Of a stretch of DNA of 8,924 bases, positions 1-6,940 are shown one piece after another. Position numbers and translations under genes: made by a program. The notes under the pieces are model-generated. The model searched no databases and was not told where the DNA came from. It saw only the letters and a list, made by a program, of their open reading frames with translations. The first letter of the stretch is position 1, and each line of letters opens with the position of its first letter. The stretch is from Pirellulaceae bacterium (GTDB lineage: Bacteria > Planctomycetota > Planctomycetia > Pirellulales > Pirellulaceae), in assembly GCA_030744095.1 (NCBI GenBank), contig JASLRF010000394.1, positions 1-8,924 on the forward strand, given 5' to 3'.

Positions 1-311
1 TCACACAGAACGAACTGGAACGGCGCAAATTGGAATGCGACGGAATTGCCATGTGTCGATCGGACGGGCGCAATGATGGGCAAAGAAAAGACGGAAAAGC
101 GGCGGGAGTATAGTCCGAACGGGCGAATCCGCCAAGTCCGGAAAAGGGTGCCCGACGGCCGATGCAAGCATGAACTTGCCAGCCAAATGGGGCGTCTTCC
201 ACCGACGCTCTCTACCGGGGATGCCCCTTGGGAGGTTACAATACAGTCTGAGGGCGCGACAACACACGCGACCGGGCGCCTAAAGTTCGAAGATAGTATC
301 TGAGCGTCCAA
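1..311. other. Upstream region with no supported gene
   Basis: No open frame here resembles a known family. A plus-strand frame can be read from TTG at 46 or ATG at 73 to a TGA at 301-303, ending 8 nt before the phosphatase start. Its product (about 77 residues from the ATG) is basic, has no recognisable motif and uses codons without clear coding bias. The minus-strand frame over 1-267 is rich in Pro, Arg and Cys and looks like a shadow. Two isolated -10-like hexamers occur (TATAGT at 109-114, TACAAT at 237-242), but neither has a good -35 at the right distance. The phosphatase promoter is probably here but cannot be placed. Confidence 0.5.
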
Positions 312-1619
312 ATGGACCAGCGAGAATTCAACTGGAATGACGACTTGCGGTGTGTCGCGGCCACAGATATCGGCATGCGCCGGACGAACAATCAAGACTC
401 GTACGCCGTCGTCCTTGCCGAAGCGCTGGAAGCTTGGCAGCAGCGCGGGCATCTGCTTATGGTGGCCGATGGAATGGGGGCGCACGCCGCCGGCGAGTTG
501 GCTAGCAAGCTGGCCGTTGACGGTGTCGCACACCGTTACCACAAGTTTGCGGATCAATCGCCACCCGAGGCACTGCGAAAGGCGGTTCTCGAAACAAATG
601 CGGAAATCCATCGGCGCGGCCAAGCCAATAGCGATTTTCGCAACATGGGCACCACCGGTAGCGCGCTCGTCTTGTTGCCCCAAGGTGCGCTGGTGGCGCA
701 AGTTGGTGATAGCCGAATTTATCGCGTGCGCGGCAACCGAATTGAACAACTGACTCGCGACCATAGTCTGGTCTGGGAGCTTCGCGAGCTGGGCCAGATC
801 TCAGAAGACGGCGATGTCGCAAATTCTGTCCCGAAGAATGTAATCACTCGCTCGCTGGGCCCAAGTCAACATGTGGATACGGACCTCGAAGGCCCATTTC
901 CAATTGAGCTTGGCGACACTTATCTGATTTGCAGCGACGGCTTGACAGGTAAAATCGAAGACGATGAACTAGCGGCAATCCTGTCCAATCTACCACCCGA
1001 TGAGGCAGCGCCGTTACTGGTCAACTTGGCGAATCTTCGTGGCGGCCCCGACAACATTACTTTGATCATTGCCAAAGTGGTTGGTCCCACGCTGGTCACC
1101 GATCATGTCGAATCCGCGCCGATTACACTGGGCGCCGGTGGTGCGACCAAGGACCGAAGCCTCATCATTTGGGTCGCCGTTGCCGTCTGTGGCTTGGCGG
1201 CACCGGTTCTGCTTTTGACAAACAACGCCGTCTCTGGTCTTGTGGCCATCGTGGCAGCTGGCGTTTTTGCGTTGATCGCATGGCTGGCACCGAATCTGGC
1301 GAAGAAACGCGGCGTTGCTATAAAAACGGGGCAGCAATTTGGACGCGGACCCTACACTGATACTGAATGTCCCCCTGGGGATCAGGTGGGGCAACTGCTC
1401 GCCCGCATCTCGCGCGACCTGCCGAAATCCGTCGAACAGCAAGGCTACGAGATTGACCTGACGGAGTTTGAATCGCATTGTGAATCGGCAGAAAAGGCCC
1501 AAACCGCCGGGAACTTGCAGGATGCGATGATTCGCCGCGCCCGCGGCATTCGTGTGCTGATGCGTGCCGTGCGCGAAGAGCAGAACAAAAATGCCAGCGA
1601 TTCGGCGATCGAGTTGTAG
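312..1619 (+). CDS. Membrane-anchored PP2C-family serine/threonine phosphatase
   Basis: A metal-dependent PPM/PP2C protein phosphatase that would remove phosphate from Ser/Thr residues of cytoplasmic proteins, usually opposing Hanks-type kinases. The catalytic domain spans about residues 12-257 of 435. Seen in order are RTNNQDS (24-30, metal Asp29), VADGMGAHAAGE (51-62, metal Asp53-Gly54), MGTT (112-115), GDSRIY (132-137), LTRDHS (147-152), NVITRSLG (176-183), LICSDGLT (205-212, metal Asp209) and GGPDNIT (244-250, metal Asp247). All the usual metal ligands are present, so it should be active. Two hydrophobic segments follow (about 284-303 and 307-326), then a charged tail of about 105 residues that I do not recognise. 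Stand-alone bacterial PP2Cs are about 240-260 residues, so the anchor and tail are additions. The ATG at 312 begins the domain at the usual distance but has no clear Shine-Dalgarno. No kinase gene lies in the window. The enzyme class is secure; the target is unknown. Confidence 0.93.
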   Translation: MDQREFNWNDDLRCVAATDIGMRRTNNQDSYAVVLAEALEAWQQRGHLLMVADGMGAHAAGELASKLAVDGVAHRYHKFADQSPPEALRKAVLETNAEIHRRGQANSDFRNMGTTGSALVLLPQGALVAQVGDSRIYRVRGNRIEQLTRDHSLVWELRELGQISEDGDVANSVPKNVITRSLGPSQHVDTDLEGPFPIELGDTYLICSDGLTGKIEDDELAAILSNLPPDEAAPLLVNLANLRGGPDNITLIIAKVVGPTLVTDHVESAPITLGAGGATKDRSLIIWVAVAVCGLAAPVLLLTNNAVSGLVAIVAAGVFALIAWLAPNLAKKRGVAIKTGQQFGRGPYTDTECPPGDQVGQLLARISRDLPKSVEQQGYEIDLTEFESHCESAEKAQTAGNLQDAMIRRARGIRVLMRAVREEQNKNASDSAIEL

Positions 1620-1751
1620 ATTCCTGCAAACGCTAGCTGGCGACAGCGCGCGGAGAGACGTGCCATCTGCATCGCCTGGTCGGTGATTCGTCGTTGCCAA
1701 AACCGTCGTTTCAAGAAACGGGTCAAGTTGCTACAAACTAGGCGCTCTATC

Positions 1752-1771
1752 ATCAACGCTTTTGGGTTGAT
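1752..1771 (+). promoter_or_regulatory. Perfect inverted repeat just before the permease start
   Basis: ATCAAC (1752-1757) and GTTGAT (1766-1771) are a perfect 6-bp inverted repeat around an 8-nt loop, ending 2 nt before the ATG at 1774. In RNA it would put a short hairpin in the ribosome-binding region, where no Shine-Dalgarno is visible; in DNA it could be a small operator. The arms are short, so chance is possible. Confidence 0.3.
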
Positions 1772-1773
1772 CT

Positions 1774-2961
1774 ATGCGCCGCATTACTCGTTACATCCTG
1801 GCCGAGTTTTTTAAGGTCTTCCTGATATCGCTAGCGGGAATGATGGGCGTGGTGATGCTAGCTGTCGTTGGCCAAGAGATGATGCGGGAGGGATTGAGCC
1901 TGGTCAATGTACTGAGGTTGATTCCTTACGCCTTGCCTATCGCGCTTGTTTTCGCCATTCCTGGTACGACGTTGTTCGCCGCTTGCTTTGTCTACGGTCG
2001 GATGGCTGCGGAAAACGAAGTGATGGCCGTCAAGTCCATGGGGGTCCCGCCGATGGCCATCCTGTGGCCGATCTTTACACTTTCGTTCTTGTTAAGTTTA
2101 TTGGTCGTCGGATTGAATGACATCGCTGTTTCGTGGGGCCGAGAAGGCGTCAAACGCGTAGTGCTCGAATCCGTTGAACAAATCGCGTACAGCATGCTGC
2201 GAACGCACCGAGCCTACAGCCGGGATCGGTTTTCGATTAGTGTCACCAAAGTGGTTGGCCATCGATTGATCGGCCCCACCATCACTTTTCACGGCGACAA
2301 TGAAGATGACTCGGTGGTCTTTCTGGCTGAGGAAGCCGAGCTGTATTCCAATCCACAGAAAAATGCGTTGAGCGTTTCCTTGACGAACTGGGAGGTCGAG
2401 GCGAGCGGCCGATTTCGGATCTTGTGGCCCAAGAGTCACATCATTGATATTCCTCTGGATGACGTGGAGAGCAAAGGTACAGGAACTAAACGCCCCGCGG
2501 ACGTCGCTCTGCGGCGAATTCCCTTCGAAATCGAAGACCAATTGCGCAAGATCGAGGAACTTAGGCAAGCCTATGCCGCTGAAGCCGCTTATGAGATGCT
2601 CACCGGTGACTTCGAGTCGCTGGCCGACGAACAATGGAATACGCGGCACGCGATGCTTGACCACGCGCGGAATCGGCTGTTTAAACTCTATACTGAACCG
2701 TGGCGCCGTTGGGCAACGGGGTTTAGCTGCCTGGCTTTTGTGCTGGTTGGCGCCCCGCTGGCGATTCAGCTGCGGAATTCGGATGTGTGGACGAGCTTCG
2801 CGATCTGTTTTCTGCCGATTCTGGTCGTCTATTACCCGCTGCTGGCAGTCGGCGTCGATCAAGCGAAATCGGGAGACTTGCCAATATGGAGTGTGTGGAT
2901 TGGTAACCTTGTCCTGGCGATTGTCGGCTGGTTGATTCTGAAACGCGTGCAACGTTTCTAG
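1774..2961 (+). CDS. LptF/LptG (YjgP/YjgQ) family LPS-export permease
   Basis: A permease subunit of the Lpt ABC exporter, which extracts lipopolysaccharide from the inner membrane and feeds it to the periplasmic bridge with LptB as ATPase. The 395-residue product has the family layout: RRITRYILAEFFKVF at the N-terminus, TM1 about 12-32, TM2 about 50-75, the conserved cytoplasmic motif AENEVMAVKSMGVP (79-92) that couples to LptB, TM3 about 97-117, a beta-rich periplasmic region about 145-245, and TM4-TM6 at about 315-333, 340-360 and 372-389. The closing DLPIWSVWIGNLVLAIVGWL (368-387) is also typical. E. coli LptF and LptG are about 360-366 residues; the extra length is a charged helical stretch (about 250-305) between the beta domain and TM4. 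LptF and LptG cannot be told apart by eye. The partner and lptB are not in the window. The ATG at 1774 puts TM1 at the expected place; the 154-bp gap after the phosphatase shows no clear promoter. Confidence 0.9.
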   Translation: MRRITRYILAEFFKVFLISLAGMMGVVMLAVVGQEMMREGLSLVNVLRLIPYALPIALVFAIPGTTLFAACFVYGRMAAENEVMAVKSMGVPPMAILWPIFTLSFLLSLLVVGLNDIAVSWGREGVKRVVLESVEQIAYSMLRTHRAYSRDRFSISVTKVVGHRLIGPTITFHGDNEDDSVVFLAEEAELYSNPQKNALSVSLTNWEVEASGRFRILWPKSHIIDIPLDDVESKGTGTKRPADVALRRIPFEIEDQLRKIEELRQAYAAEAAYEMLTGDFESLADEQWNTRHAMLDHARNRLFKLYTEPWRRWATGFSCLAFVLVGAPLAIQLRNSDVWTSFAICFLPILVVYYPLLAVGVDQAKSGDLPIWSVWIGNLVLAIVGWLILKRVQRF

Positions 2962-3016
2962 CAGGTGTCTTGAGGTGAGGCCGCCGGTATTTCCCTATTT
3001 CACCCAAGTTCTCGTC

Positions 3017-3046
3017 TTGTCCGGCCAACGGTGCCTTTGGTACACT
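3017..3046 (+). promoter_or_regulatory. Candidate sigma-70 promoter for the two-component operon
   Basis: TTGTCC at 3017-3022 (4 of 6 matches to TTGACA) and TACACT at 3041-3046 (4 of 6 to TATAAT) are separated by 18 bp, in the 205-bp gap between the permease and kinase genes. Transcription would start near 3053, giving a leader of about 114 nt that holds both inverted repeats described below. The position fits; the hexamers are only moderate. Confidence 0.4.
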
Positions 3047-3057
3047 CTGCGGCCCTG

Positions 3058-3105
3058 TCACGTTTGAGCGTGAGCCACAAAGGACTGTGGTGATCGATTA
3101 ACCAC
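3058..3105 (+). promoter_or_regulatory. Two short inverted repeats in the kinase leader
   Basis: TCACG (3058-3062) pairs with CGTGA (3069-3073) around a 6-nt loop. GTGGT (3087-3091) pairs with ACCAC (3101-3105) around GATCGATTA, which contains the palindrome ATCGAT. Both lie between the predicted transcription start and the ribosome-binding site. They could be leader hairpins or operator sites. Neither has a T-tract, so neither is a convincing terminator for the upstream permease gene. Confidence 0.28.
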
Positions 3106-3154
3106 TGGACTTGGCAGGATTGGACGATACCGCAATCGAGCACTTGCCCGGGAC

Positions 3155-3161
3155 AAGGAGG
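3155..3161 (+). promoter_or_regulatory. Strong Shine-Dalgarno deciding a GTG start
   Basis: AAGGAGG lies 5 nt before the GTG at 3167 and is a near-perfect anti-16S match. It supports GTG as the true start of the kinase. It stands out because the phosphatase and permease genes have no visible Shine-Dalgarno and the response regulator only a weak one. Confidence 0.8.
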
Positions 3162-3166
3162 TCTCC

Positions 3167-4771
3167 GTGCTACCGCGTTTCTCGATTTTCTACAAACTGC
3201 TGATCTGCGTCACGATTCTATTCTTGATCGTGGGAACGCTTTCTATCAGTGGTATCCGCAGCATTTCGTCCTACCGCAGTTTGGCCCGCACGGTCAGCGA
3301 CCGCGCCGCTGAACAGCCACTTGCCAATAAGCTGATTGCCAGTGTCGACGAATTGCGGTTTAAGTTCAGCCAAATCCAACCCAAGCCGAAAATGGGCGCC
3401 CATGTGGATTTTCAAGACTTAGAGCGTGAGGCCTTTTGCAATAGTTTTGACGCGGTGACTTTGGCGTTGCGAAGTTACGGCAAACAGCTCGAACAACTCG
3501 ACCCCAATGGCACGGGCATTGGTGACAACCGCGACGAGCGAGCAACGGTCGCCGAGATTGATCGTCGCTTGGATGTGATCAATAAGCTCAACAGCGACCA
3601 GGATTGGATCTTAGGTCAATTCCGGACCGCCGAGCTGGGGGAAGAGCTTGAGGAACTGCACAAGTTTGCCAATGAGCTACCGAACTACTTGCAGACCCGT
3701 ATGATGGAACTCAAAGGCAATGTTCGCGGGCAATATCATACCCTGATCGCCGTGACGTGGACCACCAGCATTCTCTCGACGATCAGCCTGGTCGTGCTGA
3801 TGGTGCTGATCTATCTCTGGGTCTTTCGACCGCTCAACACGCTGATCCAAGGTTCGCGGAAAGTGGCAGCCGGCAACTTTGATCACCGCATCACTTTGGA
3901 AACGGACGACGAAATGGCCGAATTGGCCCGGGCGATGAACCAGATGACGAGTCGTTTTCAGGAAATCCGCGACGACCTTGATCGCCAGGTGAAACAGCGG
4001 ACCAAGGAAGTTGTCCGTAGCGAGCAGCTGGCGAGTGTGGGATTCCTGGCCGCCGGCGTTGCCCATGAAATCAATAACCCACTGGCTTCTATTGCATGGT
4101 GCGCCGAATCGCTCGAATCGCGCATGCATGACATCATCTACGACGAAGGTGCGGAGCCTGACGAGTCACACGACGCGGAAATCGGTGTCCTACGCACCTA
4201 CCTTCGTCGAATGCAGGACGAAGCATTTCGCTGCAAGCGTATTACCGAAAAACTGCTCGACTTCTCCCGCTTGGGCGACATCGAAAAACTCGACACCAAC
4301 CTCCGAGAACTGACGACCGATGTAATCGAGATGGTCCAGACGTTAGGTCGCTACCGTAAAAAACGCATCGAATTCGATTGCCATGACGTTGTCATCGCCT
4401 GCGTCAACGCGCAAGAGATCAAGCAGGTCTTGCTGAACTTGATTACCAATGCCTTGGACAGCCTTGATCCGGATGGTATCGTCTGGGTCAAGTTGTCAGC
4501 CAATGGCAGTCAGGCGGAACTGTCCGTTGCTGACAATGGCGCTGGCATGACACCAGAGGTTCTGGAACATCTTTTTGAGCCTTTCTTTACGCGTCGCCGT
4601 GGCGGCCAAGGGACTGGCCTGGGCCTTTCGATCAGCTACCGGATCGTCGCTGATCACGACGGCAAAATTGAGGCGTCCAGCAAAGGTCCAGGGAAGGGCT
4701 CCCAATTTCGACTAACTCTACCCCTCGTTCAACGCGAAGAGAAATATGAAAAACAAATCCGCGCAGCATGA
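3167..4771 (+). CDS. Membrane sensor histidine kinase with HAMP domain
   Basis: The 534-residue sensor of a two-component system autophosphorylates on His and passes phosphate to the regulator encoded next. Domains in order: TM1 about 8-30; a mostly helical extracytoplasmic sensor region about 31-190 without a recognised fold; TM2 about 192-220; HAMP about 220-270 (RPLNTLIQGSRKVAAGNFDH); HisKA with H-box VAHEINNPLASI (298-309, phospho-acceptor His300); HATPase_c with N-box NLITNALDSL (Asn424 and Asn428), G1 box VADNGAGM (Asp456), F-box EPFFT (471-475) and G2 box GTGLGLS (482-488). All catalytic boxes are intact. There is no PAS domain. About 18 extra acidic residues (roughly 318-345) lengthen the region between the H-box helix and KRITEKLLDFSR compared with NtrB-like kinases. 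The GTG start is set by the Shine-Dalgarno at 3155-3161. The 3' end overlaps the next gene by 26 bp, which suggests co-translation. The signal sensed is unknown. Confidence 0.95.
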   Translation: MLPRFSIFYKLLICVTILFLIVGTLSISGIRSISSYRSLARTVSDRAAEQPLANKLIASVDELRFKFSQIQPKPKMGAHVDFQDLEREAFCNSFDAVTLALRSYGKQLEQLDPNGTGIGDNRDERATVAEIDRRLDVINKLNSDQDWILGQFRTAELGEELEELHKFANELPNYLQTRMMELKGNVRGQYHTLIAVTWTTSILSTISLVVLMVLIYLWVFRPLNTLIQGSRKVAAGNFDHRITLETDDEMAELARAMNQMTSRFQEIRDDLDRQVKQRTKEVVRSEQLASVGFLAAGVAHEINNPLASIAWCAESLESRMHDIIYDEGAEPDESHDAEIGVLRTYLRRMQDEAFRCKRITEKLLDFSRLGDIEKLDTNLRELTTDVIEMVQTLGRYRKKRIEFDCHDVVIACVNAQEIKQVLLNLITNALDSLDPDGIVWVKLSANGSQAELSVADNGAGMTPEVLEHLFEPFFTRRRGGQGTGLGLSISYRIVADHDGKIEASSKGPGKGSQFRLTLPLVQREEKYEKQIRAA

Positions 4772-6122
4772 ACCACTGAAAATCTTGTTCGCAGACGACG
4801 AACCTGCGCTGCAAGAAACGATGAGCCTGGAATTGCCGCGGATGGGCCACGAAGTCACGGTCTGTCCGGATGGAGAGACGGCCGTCGCCGCGCTGGAACG
4901 GAACACATACGACTGCGTCTTGGTTGACATCGACATGCCGGGCCTGAACGGCATTGAAGTCATCACAAAAACGAAGGAAATGTCTCCTGACACGGAGACA
5001 ATCGTCTTGACCGGCAAGTCGTCATTTGAAACGGCCATCGCCGCGTTGCGCCAGGGCGCTTTTGATTATCTCACGAAACCATGCAAGCTGGCACAGCTGC
5101 AGGCGCTTTTCGCTCGCGTGGCGACGAAACGCGAGCTGACGAAGAAGTGTGCGGCCTTACGCCATCAACTCCTGCGAGCCCAGGGAGAAGTCCAGCTGAT
5201 CGGCGATAGCGCACCTATGGAAACCGTGCGGATCCTGATCTCCAAGGTCGCACCGACCAATTCGACGGTGCTGATCCTGGGTGAGACGGGCTCCGGAAAA
5301 GAACTGGTGGCGCAGGCTGTTCACGATCAAAGTCCACGTGCCGAACGACCATTTGTTGCCATCAACTGTGGCGCGCTGCCGGAAACACTGATCGAAAGTG
5401 AGTTATTCGGGCATCGTAAGGGTGCCTTTACCGGCGCGGACGACCACCGCGTGGGATTGTTTGAAGTTGCCAGCGGTGGCACGCTATTCCTGGACGAAAT
5501 TGGCGAATTGCCGAAAGCCATGCAGGCCAAGCTGTTGCGCGTGTTGGAGAGCGGTGAAATCCGGCGGGTCGGGGATAACGAGTCGCTTAAGGTTGATGTA
5601 CGTGTCGTCTGTGCCACGCATCGCAACCTCGAACTGATGGTCGAAGAGGACGAGTTCCGGGAAGACCTGATGTATCGCATCAATACGTTCGAAATCAAGT
5701 TGCCTTCGTTGCGTGAACGCACGAGTGACATTCCAGGGCTCGCCGAACATCTTTGCCGAAGGTTTCGCGGGCCCGCTGTTGCTGGCAAGAGTGCCTTCTC
5801 CGACGCTGCGATCGAAGCATTGCAATCGCACAGTTGGCCAGGCAACGTCCGCGAGCTTGCCAACGTGATTGAACACGCGACGATCGTCTGCGACCATCCG
5901 CCGATCGAACCTGAACACTTGCCGCAACGTTTTGGCTCGCGTTCTGTCAAACTCGGACCAATCGGCCCGGTGACGCTACGGGATCTCGAGATGCACGCCA
6001 TCCACGAATCATTGCAGCGGCACAATGGCAATAAGCCAGCAGCGGCGGAAGAACTCGGAGTCAGCCTGAAGACCCTGTACAACAAAGTGAACCAAGCCAG
6101 TGGGTTGGAGAAGTCCGCATAG
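4746..6122 (+). CDS. NtrC-family sigma-54-dependent response regulator
   Basis: A transcription activator of 458 residues that, when phosphorylated by the adjacent kinase, should form an AAA+ ring and remodel sigma-54 RNA polymerase. Receiver domain about 11-125: acidic pair Asp17-Asp18, phospho-acceptor Asp61 in VDIDMPGLNG, Thr89 and Lys111 (YLTKP). AAA+ domain about 150-385: Walker A GETGSGKE (179-186), the sigma-54 contact loop GAFTGA (226-231), Walker B GGTLFLDE (244-251) and WPGNVREL (364-371). A Fis-type helix-turn-helix closes the protein (about 408-450, with AAAEELGVSLKTLYNKV). Every hallmark is intact, so it should be a true sigma-54 activator. The ATG at 4746 lies inside the end of the kinase gene with a weak GAAGAG (4736-4741) before it, consistent with translational coupling. 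Its stop is 11 bp from the lexA stop on the other strand. No convincing -24/-12 promoter was found here, so targets are probably elsewhere. A specific NtrC, ZraR or AtoC-like role cannot be assigned. Confidence 0.96.
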   Translation: MKNKSAQHEPLKILFADDEPALQETMSLELPRMGHEVTVCPDGETAVAALERNTYDCVLVDIDMPGLNGIEVITKTKEMSPDTETIVLTGKSSFETAIAALRQGAFDYLTKPCKLAQLQALFARVATKRELTKKCAALRHQLLRAQGEVQLIGDSAPMETVRILISKVAPTNSTVLILGETGSGKELVAQAVHDQSPRAERPFVAINCGALPETLIESELFGHRKGAFTGADDHRVGLFEVASGGTLFLDEIGELPKAMQAKLLRVLESGEIRRVGDNESLKVDVRVVCATHRNLELMVEEDEFREDLMYRINTFEIKLPSLRERTSDIPGLAEHLCRRFRGPAVAGKSAFSDAAIEALQSHSWPGNVRELANVIEHATIVCDHPPIEPEHLPQRFGSRSVKLGPIGPVTLRDLEMHAIHESLQRHNGNKPAAAEELGVSLKTLYNKVNQASGLEKSA

Positions 6123-6133
6123 CAGAATCGCCG

Positions 6134-6736
6134 TTACACCATTTGTCGTACGATGCCCACGACCACCCCAAGCACGATGGCACGATCCAGATAGATCGGC
6201 TGCATCGTCGAATTGGCGGGTTGCAACCGAATTCGGCCGTTTTCTGGGAACCAGTATTTCAGTGTTGCCTCGCCTTCTTCGGTCTGCGCGACCACCATGT
6301 CGCCGGAACTCGCTGTTGCCTGCCGTCGTACGATGACATAATCACCGTCGGCGATCTGGGCTTCGATCATCGAATCGCCATTGACGCGTAACGCGAATTG
6401 ATCAGGCTTAGCAAACATGGCGTCAAAATCGACTCGCTGGTCCTGCTCGAACGCCAAGCTGGTCATTCCGGCCGCCACGACGCCAACCATGGGCATACCT
6501 TTCGGACGTCCGCCACCTTCGTTGACAAGTTCAATGGCACGGGACTTGTTCGGGCTGCGACGAATCAACCCTTTCTTTTCCAACGCTTTCAAATGGCACA
6601 TTACGCCGTTGGGTGAACTGATGCTGAATTCGTGCCCGATTTCTCGAACCGTCGGACCATATCCGCGATTGGTTATCAGGTCATGGATAAACTCGTAAAC
6701 GTGTTTCTGCCGTTCGGTGAGTTGGGTGAGGGCCAT
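6134..6736 (-). CDS. lexA: LexA repressor (SOS response regulator)
   Basis: A 200-residue LexA, a dimeric repressor of DNA-damage genes that cleaves itself when RecA filaments form. The N-terminal winged helix-turn-helix (about 1-70) begins MALTQLTERQKHVYEFI and contains YGPTVREIGHEFSISSPNGV and KALEKKGLIRR. The C-terminal S24 peptidase domain has the cleavage bond Ala89-Gly90 (VVAAGM), nucleophile Ser122 in GDSMIE and general base Lys160 in ATLKYW. The ATG at 6734-6736 was chosen because it gives the family's usual N-terminus and has GAGGTG (complement of 6747-6752) 10 nt upstream. An in-frame extension up to 6865 would read through the promoter and does not look like LexA. Length is normal (E. 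coli 202). The recognition region (SSPNGVMCHLKALEKKG) differs from the Bacillus type, so the operator may differ too. Autoregulation through the paired TGTACA sites upstream is likely but inferred. Confidence 0.97.
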   Translation of the reverse strand: MALTQLTERQKHVYEFIHDLITNRGYGPTVREIGHEFSISSPNGVMCHLKALEKKGLIRRSPNKSRAIELVNEGGGRPKGMPMVGVVAAGMTSLAFEQDQRVDFDAMFAKPDQFALRVNGDSMIEAQIADGDYVIVRRQATASSGDMVVAQTEEGEATLKYWFPENGRIRLQPANSTMQPIYLDRAIVLGVVVGIVRQMV

Positions 6737-6785
6737 GAGTTCTGCACACCTCGCATGAGTTCCGAAAGAAACGACCAATAAGACA

Positions 6786-6813
6786 ACTATAATATACGGG
6801 TGTACACAGTCAA
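6786..6813 (-). promoter_or_regulatory. lexA: lexA promoter (sigma-70 type)
   Basis: On the minus strand TTGACT (complement of 6808-6813, 5 of 6 to consensus) and TATAGT (complement of 6786-6791, 5 of 6) are 16 bp apart. This is the best promoter in the window. Predicted start is near 6779, with a leader of about 43 nt before the lexA ATG. A TGTACA palindrome lies inside the spacer. Confidence 0.7.
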
Positions 6814-6826
6814 TAGCATTTGTACA
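6800..6826. promoter_or_regulatory. Paired TGTACA palindromes, candidate LexA operators
   Basis: TGTACA occurs at 6801-6806 (extended to the 8-bp palindrome GTGTACAC at 6800-6807) and again at 6821-6826, exactly 20 bp apart, or about two helical turns. The first is within the lexA -35/-10 spacer and the second directly upstream of -35, so bound protein would block polymerase. On the minus strand both follow ACTG, giving ACTGTGTACA and ACTGTACA. LexA normally represses its own gene, so these are the likeliest LexA boxes. The exact operator in this lineage is not known to me. Confidence 0.45.
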
Positions 6827-6940
6827 GTATTCGCATTGATATCGGATTTTGAACGATGTCGGCATGACCCCGCCGTGGTCACTTTGCCGTTTTTCCTGAT
6901 TTTCCGCCCTGTTTCTTCCCTCTGCCTGGAATTTCCAAGT

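Noticed and set aside
1014..1700. Minus-strand open frame (228 codons) opposite the phosphatase gene
   Set aside because: No recognisable domain, and it extends from the spacer into a well-supported gene on the other strand; shadow.
2098..2952. Long minus-strand open frame (284 codons) opposite the Lpt permease gene
   Set aside because: Its translation is rich in Arg, Pro and Gln with no motif, and the opposite strand carries an unmistakable permease; it is a shadow frame.
5327..6085. Minus-strand open frame (252 codons) opposite the NtrC-type regulator
   Set aside because: Ser/Arg-rich translation without domain features; the plus strand has an intact regulator throughout.
6737..6865. N-terminal extension of LexA by 43 residues
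   Set aside because: The extension reads through the -10, -35 and operator region and has no LexA similarity; the ATG at 6734-6736 has a plausible ribosome site.
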